Counted from the first letter of the stretch, positions 18,379 to 29,132 are shown. The stretch is 64,000 bases of DNA from Pseudoalteromonas ulvae UL12 (GCF_014925405.1 NZ_AQHJ01000022.1:124001-188000); one strand, 5' to 3'. The notes: generated by a model not told the origin, from the letters alone. Numbers and translations: made by a program.

Positions 18379-19044
18379 ATGTCAAAACAAAATAGCAAAG
18401 CCAAGTTACCCGTTAACCCAACACTTAAAGAAATAAACTGGTATAAAAAGCAGCTTAACTGGGGAGAGCTACCGCCTTTTTATCATATGGTTGCTTCTTC
18501 GTTAGCAGAGTCTGAAGGCATTTTAAGCCATGGTTTTGACAATGCCGTTAAACGCATGATTGATAAACGTAACTGGCATGTAGAACTACTCGGCGGCACT
18601 ATCAGTCATTCTGGAATTATTGACTGCGAAAAAAAACCTCGTATCGCATTACACCAAATTTTTACTGACCGTGGTTTTGAATTACACGCCTTTCCCTTAG
18701 CTAAAGATAAGCAAATCGATCAATACATCAGTGATAATAAATATATGGAGTTTCGGATCTGGGATCCCTACACCATGAAAATTGTATTGCGAATAAATCA
18801 ACTGCACAAATACATGCAGTTTTTCTTCCAAAGAGGTGATGATGCAGATAAAGCGTTAATCATCTATTCACATAAAATCGTGTATAAAATTATTGAATTT
18901 TTGAAAAAAGAATTGAACGTTGTCAGTGTTAAGGGCGTCTCAATTAAAGAATTTTACGATTTATGTGAAAAAGAACGGACTGTCGATCAAGATGATTTAG
19001 CGTTAGCAAGGTTGATTAGCCCTGAGCCGACTAGCAAGGAATAA
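18379..19044 (+). CDS. Conserved hypothetical protein upstream of bepA
   Basis: A 221-residue soluble protein without signal peptide or membrane segment. I do not recognise its family. It has an aromatic N-terminal stretch (EINWYKKQLNWGELPPFYHMVASSLAES), a central beta-rich part and a helical C-terminus. The ATG at 18379 follows AAGTGGG at 10 bases; the open frame begins six codons earlier with TTG. It ends one base before the bepA start codon, so it probably shares bepA's mRNA. Confidence 0.75.
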   Translation: MSKQNSKAKLPVNPTLKEINWYKKQLNWGELPPFYHMVASSLAESEGILSHGFDNAVKRMIDKRNWHVELLGGTISHSGIIDCEKKPRIALHQIFTDRGFELHAFPLAKDKQIDQYISDNKYMEFRIWDPYTMKIVLRINQLHKYMQFFFQRGDDADKALIIYSHKIVYKIIEFLKKELNVVSVKGVSIKEFYDLCEKERTVDQDDLALARLISPEPTSKE

Positions 19045-19045
19045 A

Positions 19046-20494
19046 ATGAAAAAACGCACCCTACTGGCCGCTTTAATCAGCAGTAATTTATTCTTAACAT
19101 CAAGTACATATGCACAAACCTCATTTAACCTACCTGACTTAGGTACCTCCGCAGTGAGTGCCTTACCCATCGATAAAGAACAAGCGATTGGTGAGTTAAT
19201 GATGATGAAAATTAAAAGCACCTCGCCAATTTTTGATGATCCTGTGCTTGATGAATACCTCACCAACATAGGCAATAAACTCGTTGCCAACGCCGCCGAT
19301 GTGCGTTTCCCATTTAAGTTTTTCTGGCTTCGAAATTCAGACATTAACGCCTTTGCTTTTTACGGCGGCCATGTCGGTGTTCACACTGGGCTTATCCTCA
19401 ATGCTGATACAGAAAGCCAATTTGCTTCGGTACTGGGTCATGAGATTGCCCACGTCACTCAGCGCCACCTTGCTCGTCGACTTCAATCGCAACAAGACAA
19501 TGCCCCTTTAACGATTGCCGGCATGATTGCGGGTATTTTAACGACCATTGTCGCTCCAGATGCAGGCTTGGCGATTATTTCAGCCAATCAAACCCAAGCG
19601 ACGTTGAGCCAGATGAGTCACAGCCGTGGCGCAGAGCAAGAAGCCGACCGCATTGGCATGACCATCTTAAATAATTCCGGTTACGATCCTCGTGCATCGA
19701 GCGAGTTTTTAGGCAAACTGGCGGCCCAGTTACGTTTTAAGAAAAAACCTCCGGTATTTTTGCTCACCCACCCACTCCCAGATAGCCGAGTCTCAGATAT
19801 CCGTTTACGAGCAGAGCAGTTCCCTTTGAAGGACGTGCCTTCTAGCATTGAATTTTTACTCGCAAAGAGTCGTGTTATTGCCCGCTTTAACGATAAAAGT
19901 GAACATGCAGAACGCTTTTTTAGAAGTGAGCTCAAAAAAACCATTGCGACAGATAAGCGTGCCCTCGAATACGGATTAGCAATCACACTGCTAGACCAAA
20001 AAAAATTAGATGAAGCAGATGCCTTATTAGCTGAGTTATTAAAAAACGATGCCACCAATCCTTTTTATCTTGATACCAAAACGGATTTACTCATTGCACA
20101 AGATAAAGCCGAACAAGCGGTTGAAATGCTGAGTCAATTTCACCAAGTGAAACCTAACAATCAAGTTATCACGCTTAATTTGGCCAATGCAGCAATGACC
20201 GCCAACCAACTTGATAAAGCAGAAGTGTTACTGAAAAACTTTTTACTTGAAAAACCAGAACACAGCCTTGCTAAGCAATTATTGGCCGACTGTTACAAAC
20301 GCCAAGACAATCATTCTGCGTATCACGAAACTGTCGCCAGTATTTTAGCCAGTAACGGAGGCTACCAGCGCGCCTCGGATGAAATACAAAAAGCACTTAA
20401 TTTTGTCAGCCTCGATGAGGACATCAAACAACAACGCTTAAAAGCCCTCCTCAAGCAATACCGTCAAATGCAAAAAGAGCTCGCAAGACTTTAA
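19046..20494 (+). CDS. bepA: Periplasmic M48 metalloprotease/chaperone BepA
   Basis: Quality-control protease and chaperone for outer-membrane protein (LptD) assembly. The 482 residues start with a signal peptide of about 23 residues ending before QTSFNLPD. An M48 peptidase domain follows with the zinc motif VLGHEIAHVTQRH near residue 135 and a third ligand glutamate in RGAEQEADRIG near 200. The C-terminal half (about 270-482) consists of TPR-like helical repeats. The domain order and length match BepA (YfgC). It is followed by the arsC-like gene, as yfgC-yfgD in E. coli. Confidence 0.94.
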   Translation: MKKRTLLAALISSNLFLTSSTYAQTSFNLPDLGTSAVSALPIDKEQAIGELMMMKIKSTSPIFDDPVLDEYLTNIGNKLVANAADVRFPFKFFWLRNSDINAFAFYGGHVGVHTGLILNADTESQFASVLGHEIAHVTQRHLARRLQSQQDNAPLTIAGMIAGILTTIVAPDAGLAIISANQTQATLSQMSHSRGAEQEADRIGMTILNNSGYDPRASSEFLGKLAAQLRFKKKPPVFLLTHPLPDSRVSDIRLRAEQFPLKDVPSSIEFLLAKSRVIARFNDKSEHAERFFRSELKKTIATDKRALEYGLAITLLDQKKLDEADALLAELLKNDATNPFYLDTKTDLLIAQDKAEQAVEMLSQFHQVKPNNQVITLNLANAAMTANQLDKAEVLLKNFLLEKPEHSLAKQLLADCYKRQDNHSAYHETVASILASNGGYQRASDEIQKALNFVSLDEDIKQQRLKALLKQYRQMQKELARL

Positions 20495-20544
20495 GTCTTG
20501 CGTTGCTTTGCCTACAATAGCGCAAACTATTTTAAGGTGATCCT

Positions 20545-20895
20545 ATGACTGTTCAAATCTTCCATAACCCGCGCTGCTCTAAATCACGTGAAACCCTGGC
20601 GCTGCTTAATACGCATAATATTAATGCTGAAATTGTTGAATACCTCAAAGACACTCCTTCAATCGAGACACTTCAACGTATTATCAAACAATTAGGTTTT
20701 GATTCTGCTCGCCAATTAATGCGCACCAAAGAAGACTTATACAAAGAGCTAGCACTTAAAGAGCAACATGATGAAGCAGCGTTAGTGTTAGCCATGCATC
20801 AACACCCAAAACTGATAGAACGCCCGATTGTTATTCATAATGACCGCGCAGCTATCGGCCGTCCGCCTGAAACGGTGTTAGCGCTATTCCCATGA
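20545..20895 (+). CDS. ArsC/YfgD-family reductase
   Basis: A 116-residue thioredoxin-fold protein with the N-terminal FHNPRCSKSRETL, where the cysteine is the catalytic residue of glutaredoxin-linked arsenate reductases. The C-terminal IERPIVIHNDRAAIGRPPETVLAL is also typical. YfgD-type members sit next to bepA and do not have proven arsenate activity, so the arsenate assignment is uncertain. It overlaps the next gene by four bases (ATGA). Confidence 0.9.
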   Translation: MTVQIFHNPRCSKSRETLALLNTHNINAEIVEYLKDTPSIETLQRIIKQLGFDSARQLMRTKEDLYKELALKEQHDEAALVLAMHQHPKLIERPIVIHNDRAAIGRPPETVLALFP

Positions 20896-21446
20896 GTTAT
20901 ATTCTAGTACTTTATCATTCCAGTCATGGCTCAGTGAAACACTTAGCCCATGAAATTGCGGATGCAATCGAGCAACACGGCTGTGAAGTGAAACTGCGCA
21001 CCTTTGTGGCGCAACAGCCTGATGACATTGTGGTGAGTAAAGAAGACTTACGCGATTGCCAAGCACTCGCCTTTGGCACGCCAACCCGTTTTGGCATGAT
21101 GGCCGCACAGGCTAAAACCTTTTGGGAGTCGACCAGCGATCTCTGGTTAAAAGGCGCATTAATCGATAAACCTGCATGTGTGTTTAGTTCCAGCTCAAGT
21201 ATGCATGGTGGTAATGAAACCACGCTCTTAACCTTAGCCTTACCTTTATTACATCACGGAATGATGTTGCTCGGTGTGCCGTACGATGTGCCTGAATTAT
21301 CCAGCACACAAACAGGTGGCACGCCTTATGGGGCAACCCATGTCGCGGGCTTAGACAACACCAATGAACTGAGTAAAGACGAGCAAAAAATCTGCCATGC
21401 AATCGGAAAACGATTAGCTATTATTTCTGAGAAATTATCATCATGA
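20892..21446 (+). CDS. WrbA-like flavodoxin-fold NAD(P)H:quinone oxidoreductase
   Basis: A 184-residue FMN-binding protein. The N-terminal ILVLYHSSHGSVKHLAHEIA is the flavodoxin phosphate-binding loop, and ALAFGTPTRFGMMAAQAKTFWEST near residue 57 matches the WrbA flavin-binding loop. GALIDKPACVFSSSSSMHGGNETTLLTL corresponds to the conserved central block. WrbA reduces quinones by two electrons and so limits oxidative stress. It is translationally coupled at both ends by four-base overlaps, so the three genes from 20545 to 21874 form one unit. Confidence 0.9.
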   Translation: MSYILVLYHSSHGSVKHLAHEIADAIEQHGCEVKLRTFVAQQPDDIVVSKEDLRDCQALAFGTPTRFGMMAAQAKTFWESTSDLWLKGALIDKPACVFSSSSSMHGGNETTLLTLALPLLHHGMMLLGVPYDVPELSSTQTGGTPYGATHVAGLDNTNELSKDEQKICHAIGKRLAIISEKLSS

Positions 21447-21874
21447 ACATCGAGAAAAAACCGATCACTAAAAAGTTTCAGCGTCTAGCTTTGTTTGGTT
21501 ACGCGGGCTTACTGATTTTAATGCCATTATGGATGTTTGTATTTGCACGACCTGCAGGCTATAGCGATGGCTTTTTATTCAGCCTCTATGTATTGCCATT
21601 ACTCTTGCCATTAATTGGCATCGTATTAGACAAAACATATACGTACGCGTGGGCCAATTTTGTGGTCATGATTTATTTCATTCATGGTTTTACCTTGCTT
21701 TGGACAGCGCCAGAATTACGGATATGGGTTTTATTAGAGCTGCTGTTTGCCAGCGCCATGTTTATTGGTTGTACGTATTACTCGCGCCATCGCGGTCAAG
21801 AGTTAGGGCTTAAAATCCGCAAACTCAAAGACGACTTAGCTGATGAAAAAGCCGCCCATTCAGATCATTCCTGA
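21443..21874 (+). CDS. DUF2069-family inner-membrane protein
   Basis: A 143-residue protein with four predicted transmembrane helices between residues 15 and 120 and a charged cytoplasmic tail (SRHRGQELGLKIRKLKDDLADEKAAHSDHS). It matches the DUF2069 family, which is commonly found beside wrbA in gammaproteobacteria. Function unknown. The start overlaps the end of the WrbA-like gene (ATGA), and a terminator follows. Confidence 0.87.
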   Translation: MNIEKKPITKKFQRLALFGYAGLLILMPLWMFVFARPAGYSDGFLFSLYVLPLLLPLIGIVLDKTYTYAWANFVVMIYFIHGFTLLWTAPELRIWVLLELLFASAMFIGCTYYSRHRGQELGLKIRKLKDDLADEKAAHSDHS

Positions 21875-21877
21875 TAC

Positions 21878-21905
21878 AAAAACGCTCAGAAATTCTGAGC
21901 GTTTT
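21878..21905 (+). terminator. Terminator after the yfgD-wrbA-DUF2069 unit
   Basis: Stem AAAACGCTCAGA and its complement with a very short loop, ending in TTTTA. Confidence 0.88.
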
Positions 21906-21994
21906 AGCATAAGCATTTAGTGGCTGTTGATCTTTTGTGATTAAATTTTGTTCGAGATGAAAGCGTTTTTATCGCCCCGAGCAGTGTATAGCCC

Positions 21995-22660
21995 CTAGTT
22001 AATCCCTAAGTACTTATGCACCTGAACAGATAACCGCCAATTTTTCTGTGTACATACTTCGATTGCCAACTGTGTCGCTTTGGCTTTTTGTGAAATCGGT
22101 TGCAAGTAAATCAATTTGGGTGAAACCCCACACGCTTCAATCAGCTGTTCAAGTTCTTCAACATGTTTCATCATGGCAATAGGATGCTTAATTTCATTAG
22201 CACGTTCCATGGCACTTTTAAGCACTGGATAACCACCACGCATATTAATTTTCGGTGACACCGTCACCCAAGTTTTAGCAGGGACTTTGATTTCAAACGT
22301 ACCACTGGTTTCAACTTGCGTATCATACCCCGCTGCATGTAACCCTTCACATAATGGGTTTAAGTCATACATGCACGGCTCTCCACCTGTGATCACTATG
22401 TGTTTAGCTCTGTAGCCTTTTTCAGTAAAGATAGCTAACAGCTGCGCCACTGACACATCTGCCCATAACTCCGAGTCGGCTTTTTTTTCAACCGTTTTTT
22501 CTAAATCGACTTTATAGGTATCTGATGTTTCCCAAGTTTGCTTTGTATCACACCAAGCACAACCAACGGGACATCCTTGTAAACGGACAAAAATCGCAGG
22601 AACACCCGTGAAACTTGCCTCGCCTTGGATGGTTTCAAATATTTCATTAATTTTATACAA
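21995..22660 (-). CDS. queE: 7-carboxy-7-deazaguanine synthase QueE
   Basis: Radical SAM enzyme that makes 7-carboxy-7-deazaguanine in the queuosine and deazapurine pathway. The 221 residues include the N-terminal NEIFETIQGEASFTGVPAIFVRLQGCPVGC and the cluster-binding pattern C-x3-C-x2-C (CPVGCAWC) at about residues 31-38, followed by ITGGEPCMY near 90. The gene is divergent from queC across a 151-bp region, and the two together supply preQ0 for tRNA modification. No preQ1-type riboswitch is evident in that gap. Confidence 0.95.
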   Translation of the reverse strand: MYKINEIFETIQGEASFTGVPAIFVRLQGCPVGCAWCDTKQTWETSDTYKVDLEKTVEKKADSELWADVSVAQLLAIFTEKGYRAKHIVITGGEPCMYDLNPLCEGLHAAGYDTQVETSGTFEIKVPAKTWVTVSPKINMRGGYPVLKSAMERANEIKHPIAMMKHVEELEQLIEACGVSPKLIYLQPISQKAKATQLAIEVCTQKNWRLSVQVHKYLGIN

Positions 22661-22811
22661 AAAAAACTTCCTATAACTGCACGCACTCAGACGTAAAACG
22701 ATAAAAACGGCCTAAATAAGATATTAAGCACTGAAAATTGTTATTTTGCCGATGAACGTGTAATATATCGCGCCCTGACAAAACCTCTATTATACCCAGA
22801 GCGAGACGATT

Positions 22812-23471
22812 ATGCCGCAAAAAGTTGTTGTTATTTATTCCGGAGGAATGGATTCTTTTACTGTGCTTAATAAAGCCATCAACCAAGGCCACGAAGTCTA
22901 TGCCCTATCGTTCGATTATGGTCAGCGTCACGTAAAAGAGCTCGAAGTGGCAGCTAACGTTTGTAAACAATTAAATGTTCCACATAAAATTGTCGATATT
23001 TCTGCTATTAATCAGTTAATTGGCGGCTCTTCATTGACTGATGACATTGATGTTCCTGAGGGACATTATGAAGAAGAAAGCATGAAAAGCACCATAGTCC
23101 CAAACCGGAATATGATTTTACTCTCACTAGCTGTCGGGTATGCCGTGTCGCTGAAGGCCAGTCAGGTCTATTATGGTGCGCATTCAGGCGATCATGCTAT
23201 TTACCCAGATTGTCGCCCAGAATTCGTTAAAAAAATGGATGATGTGTGCAAAATAGCCAACTACGATGCCGTTGAAATCATCAGCCCTTATCTAAACAAC
23301 ACCAAAATAGATATTTTAACTGATGGCTTAAAAATGGGTTTAGATTACAGCCAAACATGGACCTGTTATAACGGTCGTCAAAAAGCATGTGGCAAATGTG
23401 GTGCGTGCCAAGAGCGCCTCGAAGCGTTTTCATTAAATAACGTCTCCGATCCCCTCGAATACGAAGCATAA
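22812..23471 (+). CDS. queC: 7-cyano-7-deazaguanine (preQ0) synthase QueC
   Basis: ATP-dependent enzyme converting 7-carboxy-7-deazaguanine to preQ0. The 219 residues have the PP-loop [14 protein letters not shown] at the N-terminus, [18 protein letters not shown] near 95 and the C-terminal zinc site formed by four cysteines ([22 protein letters not shown], residues about 186-205). The standard length and all metal ligands are present. It is divergent from queE and followed by a good terminator. Confidence 0.97.
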   Translation: MPQKVVVIYSGGMDSFTVLNKAINQGHEVYALSFDYGQRHVKELEVAANVCKQLNVPHKIVDISAINQLIGGSSLTDDIDVPEGHYEEESMKSTIVPNRNMILLSLAVGYAVSLKASQVYYGAHSGDHAIYPDCRPEFVKKMDDVCKIANYDAVEIISPYLNNTKIDILTDGLKMGLDYSQTWTCYNGRQKACGKCGACQERLEAFSLNNVSDPLEYEA

Positions 23472-23478
23472 GTTTATC

Positions 23479-23503
23479 GCCCTGTTTATCAGGGCTTTTT
23501 TAT
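23479..23503 (+). terminator. Terminator after queC
   Basis: Stem GCCCTG/CAGGGC with a five-base loop and a T6 tail, seven bases past the stop. Confidence 0.9.
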
Positions 23504-23716
23504 CTCTTTCCTTTTTTAATTACACGCTTTTTATTCTCTATAAAAAGCAGACTCATTATATTTACTTACACTTTACTGAGTCGATTGAACGATCATTTTG
23601 CGCAATAATGACTTTTGTCAGTTGGCAACTGGGCCAATATTATTAATACTGAACCCTCACGTTAAATTACGTTCGCGATGACATGATTCATCTCGGCTAA
23701 CATGCAGGAGCACATT

Positions 23717-23959
23717 ATGAATGGCACAACAATGATAGTCCTCATTGTCTTTATTTCCGTTGGCTTTGGGGTCATTTTCGATATGTATAAGAAACATCTC
23801 GAATTTAAAGAAAAAACGCTCGCTCACAATAGTGAAAGCGATGAAGAAAAAAAACAGCTCAAGCAACAGTTATCTGCATTAACTGAACGTGTGCAGGTAC
23901 TCGAAAAAATAGTCACAGATAAAAACTATTCTCTAAAAGAAGAAATCGATCAGCTCTAA
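23717..23959 (+). CDS. PspB-like small membrane protein
   Basis: An 80-residue protein with one N-terminal transmembrane helix (TMIVLIVFISVGFGVIFDMY), a charged stretch and a coiled-coil-like C-terminus (LKQQLSALTERVQVLEKIVTDKNYSLKEEIDQL). This layout and the final VQVLEKIVTD segment resemble phage-shock protein B, which senses membrane stress with PspC. No pspA or pspC is nearby, so the role is uncertain. The ATG at 23717 is chosen because AGGAG lies seven bases upstream. Confidence 0.78.
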   Translation: MNGTTMIVLIVFISVGFGVIFDMYKKHLEFKEKTLAHNSESDEEKKQLKQQLSALTERVQVLEKIVTDKNYSLKEEIDQL

Positions 23960-23982
23960 GCACTGATCGATTACGGCTTTTT
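23945..23982 (+). terminator. Terminator overlapping the end of the PspB-like gene
   Basis: ATCGATCAG pairs with CTGATCGAT across the stop codon, followed by GGCTTTTTAGCC. It lies between convergent genes. Confidence 0.7.
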
Positions 23983-23991
23983 AGCCTCGTA

Positions 23992-24921
23992 TTACGCGCG
24001 TGTGTACACGAGTGCTTTGAGGCTGCGATCTGTATCAACCTCGATAAAATTAGGGGCTGGCTCTAAACGGTGCATAAATGTTAAACGACTGTCACAATGT
24101 TCAGCAATCAAGTCTTTAAATGCTTGCTCTGATAATTCAGGACTGTTTGCACAAAATAAGACATGGGCATTGTCGGTGAGTAACTCGGGCACACGGCGGA
24201 TAATTTTTTGGTAGTCTTTTGTCAGCACAAAGCTGCCTTTTTGGAAGCTAGGTGGATCGACTACCACTAGATCATAAGGGCCCATCTTTTTTAATTTACC
24301 AAACGATTTTAAAATATCATGGGGTAAGTAGCTGACATTTCGATCCACATCATTTAATTGATGGTTAATTTTACCTATTCGCAGCACGCCTTTATTCATA
24401 TCCATGTTCACCACACGATCAGCGCCGCCTTTCATAGCTGCAACCGAAAAACCACAGGTGTAAGAAAATAAATTCAGTACATTGGCGTGCTGTGCATGAT
24501 TCATTACAAACTGTCGCCCTTCGCGCATATCTGGAAAAATGCCAGTATTTTGGTGACGAGTCAGTTCGACCTGATATTTCACTCCTAGCTCTTGGATCAC
24601 AAACGCGCCGGGATCTTCACCCATTAAGATTGTGGTCTGCGTCTGCTGCCCTGCGCGATGTTGATAAATCATTCCGGTAATGGCGTTAGGCCAATGCGCA
24701 TTGATAGTGTCAAGCAACACAGTGTTTAATTGTGCCAGCTGCACTTGCGTGAGCGGCTCGTAGGCACTGATAAACAAATAAGGTGGATAAAAATCGACAT
24801 TTAAGTGGCTAAGTTCGGCAATAGTATGGCCACGGCCATGAAAAACCCGCTGCAACTCTTCACTGTGAATATCGGCTTTAACCAGTGCATCGCAAATAGG
24901 CGTAAAATCTAAATTAGGCAT
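23992..24921 (-). CDS. Class I SAM-dependent methyltransferase, RlmI/RlmK-like
   Basis: A 309-residue methyltransferase. The SAM-binding motif is [30 protein letters not shown] near residues 147-176, and the catalytic loop is [16 protein letters not shown] near 220. These correspond to the Methyltrans_SAM family that includes the rRNA cytosine methylases RlmI and RlmK. It lacks the N-terminal PUA domain of RlmI, so the target base cannot be assigned. The start overlaps the uvrB stop by eight bases, so it is the third gene of a MATE-uvrB-methylase run. Confidence 0.85.
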   Translation of the reverse strand: MPNLDFTPICDALVKADIHSEELQRVFHGRGHTIAELSHLNVDFYPPYLFISAYEPLTQVQLAQLNTVLLDTINAHWPNAITGMIYQHRAGQQTQTTILMGEDPGAFVIQELGVKYQVELTRHQNTGIFPDMREGRQFVMNHAQHANVLNLFSYTCGFSVAAMKGGADRVVNMDMNKGVLRIGKINHQLNDVDRNVSYLPHDILKSFGKLKKMGPYDLVVVDPPSFQKGSFVLTKDYQKIIRRVPELLTDNAHVLFCANSPELSEQAFKDLIAEHCDSRLTFMHRLEPAPNFIEVDTDRSLKALVYTRA

Positions 24922-26905
24922 GAATTAAACTATGTTGTAATTGTTGGATTTGATCACGAAGTTGCGCGGCTTTTTCAAACTCAAGCTCACGAGCATGTGA
25001 TAACATTTGACTTTCAAGGGTCTTAATTTGATCTGCAATCTGACCAGGGGAAAGCTGCGAACTAAGCGCAGGTGCGCTCTGTGTATGTTGCCCTTTGACA
25101 TCCTCCCCCACATCCATGATGTCTGTGACTTTTTTATTTAAAGCAACGGGTACTTTGCCATGTTTGATATTATACGCATGTTGGATTTCACGGCGGCGCT
25201 CCGTTTCTTCGATAGCTTTGGCCATTGATTTAGTGATTTTATCACCATATAAAATCGCCCGGCCACTTAAATGACGTGCGGCACGACCAATGGTTTGAAT
25301 CAAAGAGCGCGTTGAACGCAAGAATCCTTCTTTATCAGCATCCAGAATAGCCACTAACGACACCTCTGGCATATCAAGGCCTTCTCTTAATAAGTTAATG
25401 CCCACTAACACATCAAATACACCTAAACGAAGGTCTCGAATGATTTCGATTCTTTCAACTGTATCTATGTCTGAATGAAGATAACGCACTTTTACATCAT
25501 GTTCTGACAGGTAATCCGTTAAATCTTCAGCCATCCGTTTAGTGAGTGTCGTGACCAAAACTCGCTCTTTAAGCGCGACGCGTTTGTAGATTTCAGACAA
25601 TAAATCATCGACTTGAGTGCTAACAGGACGCACTTCAATTTCTGGATCGAGCAGCCCGGTTGGACGAATAACTTGCTCAGCCACTTCACCGCATGAACGT
25701 TCTAATTCGTAATCACCGGGTGTCGCCGACACATAAATGGTTTGTGGTGCAATTGCTTCAAACTCATCAAACTTGAGTGGGCGGTTATCCATTGCAGAAG
25801 GCATACGAAAACCATATTCAACTAAGTTTTCTTTGCGGCTGCGATCCCCTTTGTACATCGCACCAATTTGTGACACCGTCACATGGGATTCATCGATGAT
25901 CATCAAGCTATCATCTGGCAAATAATCCAATAAAGTAGGAGGTGGCTCGCCCGGCGCGCGTCCTGATAGATAACGGCTATAGTTTTCAACTCCAGAACAA
26001 TAACCAAGCTCGACCATCATCTCAATATCATATTGAGTACGCTGCGTGACACGCTGTTCTTCAACTAATTTATTGTGCTTAAGTAAAAATTCGCGATGTT
26101 CTTTAAGCTCTGCTTTTATCGCTTCGGTAGCATTTAAAATCGTTTCTCGCGGTGTCACATAATGGGATTTTGGGTAAATTGTTGCACGGACAATGTGCTT
26201 TTCGACTGCGCCAGTCAGGGGATCAAAAATGCTTAAACGCTCAATTTCGTCATCAAACATTTCAACGCGAATAGCGTACGTTTCTGATTCTGCTGGAAAG
26301 ATATCAACTACCTCCCCTCGTACACGATAAGTAGCACGTTGAAAGTCAATATCATTACGAGTGTATTGCAGTTCAGACAAACGCCTTAACATATCACGCT
26401 GATTAACCGTTTCGCCCACTTTAAGTAACAGCATCATTTTCATGTATGAATCTGGATCGCCCAGACCATAAATCGCTGACACTGACGCAACAATAATTAC
26501 GTCACGACGCTCTAACAGTGCCTTAGTGGCTGATAAGCGCATCTGCTCAATATGTTCATTAATTGACGCATCTTTTTCAATAAATGTGTCACTGGCAACA
26601 ACGTACGCTTCGGGCTGATAATAGTCATAATAAGAAACAAAATATTCAACCGCGTTGTTCGGAAAAAACTCCTTCATCTCACCATAAAGCTGAGCAGCGA
26701 GTGTTTTATTGTGCGCCATGATAATGGTTGGACGGTTTAAATCATGGATGATATTGGCCATCGTAAAGGTTTTACCCGTGCCCGTTGCACCTAATAATGT
26801 TTGGTGTGCCAACCCGGCTTCAAGTCCTTCGCACAGCTGTTTAATGGCTGTCGGCTGGTCGCCATCAGGGGTAAACTCAGAGACTAACTCAAAGACGTCA
26901 CTCAT
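24914..26905 (-). CDS. uvrB: UvrABC excision nuclease subunit B
   Basis: DNA-damage recognition helicase of nucleotide excision repair. The 663 residues contain Walker [11 protein letters not shown] near residue 40, the beta-hairpin region [11 protein letters not shown] near 93, DESHVT (Walker B), the helicase motif QTIGRAARH near 540 and the C-terminal UVR domain that contacts UvrA/UvrC. The ATG at 26905 is chosen because it gives the standard MSDVFELV start and an ATGA overlap with the upstream MATE gene. A GTG three codons earlier also exists. Confidence 0.98.
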   Translation of the reverse strand: MSDVFELVSEFTPDGDQPTAIKQLCEGLEAGLAHQTLLGATGTGKTFTMANIIHDLNRPTIIMAHNKTLAAQLYGEMKEFFPNNAVEYFVSYYDYYQPEAYVVASDTFIEKDASINEHIEQMRLSATKALLERRDVIIVASVSAIYGLGDPDSYMKMMLLLKVGETVNQRDMLRRLSELQYTRNDIDFQRATYRVRGEVVDIFPAESETYAIRVEMFDDEIERLSIFDPLTGAVEKHIVRATIYPKSHYVTPRETILNATEAIKAELKEHREFLLKHNKLVEEQRVTQRTQYDIEMMVELGYCSGVENYSRYLSGRAPGEPPPTLLDYLPDDSLMIIDESHVTVSQIGAMYKGDRSRKENLVEYGFRMPSAMDNRPLKFDEFEAIAPQTIYVSATPGDYELERSCGEVAEQVIRPTGLLDPEIEVRPVSTQVDDLLSEIYKRVALKERVLVTTLTKRMAEDLTDYLSEHDVKVRYLHSDIDTVERIEIIRDLRLGVFDVLVGINLLREGLDMPEVSLVAILDADKEGFLRSTRSLIQTIGRAARHLSGRAILYGDKITKSMAKAIEETERRREIQHAYNIKHGKVPVALNKKVTDIMDVGEDVKGQHTQSAPALSSQLSPGQIADQIKTLESQMLSHARELEFEKAAQLRDQIQQLQHSLIHA

Positions 26906-28275
26906 ACTAAACACTCTTGAGATTGTTGTTGGTTTACTTTTTCAAGATACTTAATAAACCAACGGTAAGCGATACACGCAGTAAAGATATTGCCAATAAC
27001 AGCACCCACGAATAACCCTTCTAAACCAGCAACGATGCTGCCAACATAGGCAAAGGGTAAATAAAAGATAAACAGACGGATCACACTTAAAATAAGCGCA
27101 TTCATAGGTTGGTGTAAGGCATTAAATGATGAATTCGTCAAAATGATGATCCCTTGAATACCGTAACCCAAAGGCAATACCCACATAAAGAGCTTAATCA
27201 CTTCGATAACATGAGGATCATCGGCAAACGCACGGCTTAACCAATGAGATGTCGCAATCAGCAGCACATAAATTGCAAACTGCCACACCATAATAAACTT
27301 CAAAGTTGCTTTATAAGCATATTGAACGCGGTCGAGTTTTTGTGCCCCAAAGTTTTGACTAATAAACGGCGGAAGCGTCATCGATAGCGCCAATACCACG
27401 AGACAAGCGATGGATTCAATCCGGCTCCCCACTCCAAACGCTGCCACTGCAGTTTCTCCATGACGTGCAACTAACGCAGTCATTACCGCCATAGCAATCG
27501 GTGTGAGCATATTTGCACTGGCGGCCGGAAAACCAATTTTGAGTATCTTTTTTGCCGCGCGGAAAAAAGTTTGCTGCCCCGCATCAAGGCTTAATAACTG
27601 TTTTTGAGCAATCAGAATATATAAAATTAAAACAACTGCCGAGCTCCAAGCGATCACGCTGGCAATCGCCGCCCCTTGAATCCCCAGAGCAGGCACTGGC
27701 CCAAAGCCAAAAATCAAGATAGGATCTAAAACAGCATTTACTATACCCGCAAACCCCATGATAATACTCGGCGTTTTGGTATCGCCACTGGCTCTTAGCA
27801 CTGCGTTGCCGATCATCGGCGTAATCAAAATCACACTGCCAATAAACCACACCGACATATAATCGTATATATAAGGCATTAAACGCTCACTGGCCCCCAA
27901 CCAACCAAAGATAATGTCTATTGCCAAATAACCTATAAACGCTAACACTGCGACCATTAACGCTGACACAATTAATGCCACTACTCCATCATACCGTGCT
28001 TCATCAAGGTTTTTTGACCCGAGGGCTTTTGCAATCACCGCAGAAGTACCGATGCTTAAACCAATAGCGAGGCTAATCACAGTAAATGTCACAGGAAACG
28101 TAAAACTAATTGCAGCTAATGGTTCTGTGCCCAGTAGACTAACAAAAAAGGTATCAACTAAATTGAATAACATCAGCGTGATCATTCCAAACAACATTGG
28201 GATGGTCATTTTGCGCAGAGTCAAAGAAATAGGATCGGAGAGTAAATCTGGTTTCGGTGATGATTGAGTTTGCAT
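26902..28275 (-). CDS. MATE-family efflux transporter
   Basis: A 457-residue inner-membrane protein with twelve predicted helices in two related halves, each beginning with the MATE pattern (residues about 20-60: [32 protein letters not shown]; second half from about 245: [32 protein letters not shown]). The family exports cationic drugs or metabolites in exchange for Na+ or H+. The substrate is not determinable. It overlaps the start of uvrB by four bases, so the two are probably translationally coupled, an unusual partner for a repair gene. Confidence 0.92.
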   Translation of the reverse strand: MQTQSSPKPDLLSDPISLTLRKMTIPMLFGMITLMLFNLVDTFFVSLLGTEPLAAISFTFPVTFTVISLAIGLSIGTSAVIAKALGSKNLDEARYDGVVALIVSALMVAVLAFIGYLAIDIIFGWLGASERLMPYIYDYMSVWFIGSVILITPMIGNAVLRASGDTKTPSIIMGFAGIVNAVLDPILIFGFGPVPALGIQGAAIASVIAWSSAVVLILYILIAQKQLLSLDAGQQTFFRAAKKILKIGFPAASANMLTPIAMAVMTALVARHGETAVAAFGVGSRIESIACLVVLALSMTLPPFISQNFGAQKLDRVQYAYKATLKFIMVWQFAIYVLLIATSHWLSRAFADDPHVIEVIKLFMWVLPLGYGIQGIIILTNSSFNALHQPMNALILSVIRLFIFYLPFAYVGSIVAGLEGLFVGAVIGNIFTACIAYRWFIKYLEKVNQQQSQECLV

Positions 28276-29078
28276 ACTGACGCCATTTTTTCAGGGATGG
28301 CTATTCTAAAACATCCAGCCAAGGGCTTCTATCTAAATCGATAAAATAATGCGCTTAAATTGCAACACAATATTTAACTCTTTGTCTGTGTTGTGCTCAG
28401 TAAATAACTGTGAATAAAAAATATCAGGCTCCAGCCCATCACCTTTGCCAAAAATACATAATCAACACCGAAAATTTACATGTTAGTAACAACTAGCGCT
28501 GTAAGTGTTTTATTTTTGCACAATCATTTCAAATCAATTACAACCACTTAAATAAAGCAAAAGATTTGTCATTAAATAGTTTGACTTTAATAACTAACTG
28601 AAAATAAAAGAATAAATAAATATGAAATAAATCTTGATCTCGCTGTATCGCTGGCAAACAAAGGCCTGAATTCACTTTTAAAAGTTTCATAAACAGAGTT
28701 ATCCACAGAAACCGTGGATAACTAATTCCAAGCCTTATTCTATAAGGCTTATAAAAAAACGGACCCTTTTTACCCTTTTTTATTTACAAACGAGTCTAAC
28801 TTCAGGGCATTTTTTTCGATATGAAAAGTGCTTTTATGTTTAATCTACTTACCTACACTTTTTTACGTACACTTTGCTCAAATAGTTTTCTGCACACAGA
28901 GCTTTTATTTCTCTGTAATACCTTTTAATGTCTCTGTAATACGCTTGAGAGTGCAACCATCCTATTGTGAGGTGCAAAATAAACTGCTCAATTTAAAAAC
29001 AAAAACGTCAAAAACCCAGCTTATTGAGTAGAAAACAAGCGAACAAACCTAATTATTGAATTATTACAATATTAGTTG
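28276..29078. other. AT-rich gene-free region upstream of the tRNA-Asn array
   Basis: About 800 bp without a credible gene. It holds two inverted DnaA boxes (28699-28721), a nine-base inverted repeat around 28731-28751 (AAGCCTTAT and its complement, three-base loop) and long A/T-rich stretches. No strong terminator for either flank is visible. Confidence 0.6.
28699..28721. promoter_or_regulatory. Pair of inverted DnaA boxes
   Basis: TTATCCACA at 28699-28707 matches the consensus DnaA box. An inverted copy, TTATCCACG, is read on the minus strand at 28721-28713. The five-base spacing and opposed orientation are visible directly; DnaA binding is inferred. Confidence 0.6.
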
Positions 29079-29107
29079 TTGACACTTTGCAGTGCGGTCA
29101 TTAATAT
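29079..29107 (+). promoter_or_regulatory. Promoter of the tRNA-Asn array
   Basis: TTGACA at 29079-29084 and TAATAT at 29102-29107, separated by exactly 17 bases. A GC-rich discriminator (CGCCCCG) follows, as in promoters under stringent control. The first tRNA starts 25 bases past the -10 box. Confidence 0.88.
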
Positions 29108-29132
29108 TTCGCCCCGTTGAGAGACACACGCT

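Noticed and set aside
22661..22811. preQ1 riboswitch between queE and queC
   Set aside because: The short divergent gap contains no recognisable preQ1 aptamer pseudoknot sequence.
28276..29078. Possible replication origin because of the DnaA boxes and AT-rich DNA
   Set aside because: Only two boxes are seen, and none of the usual neighbours (dnaA, mnmG, rpmH) is present.
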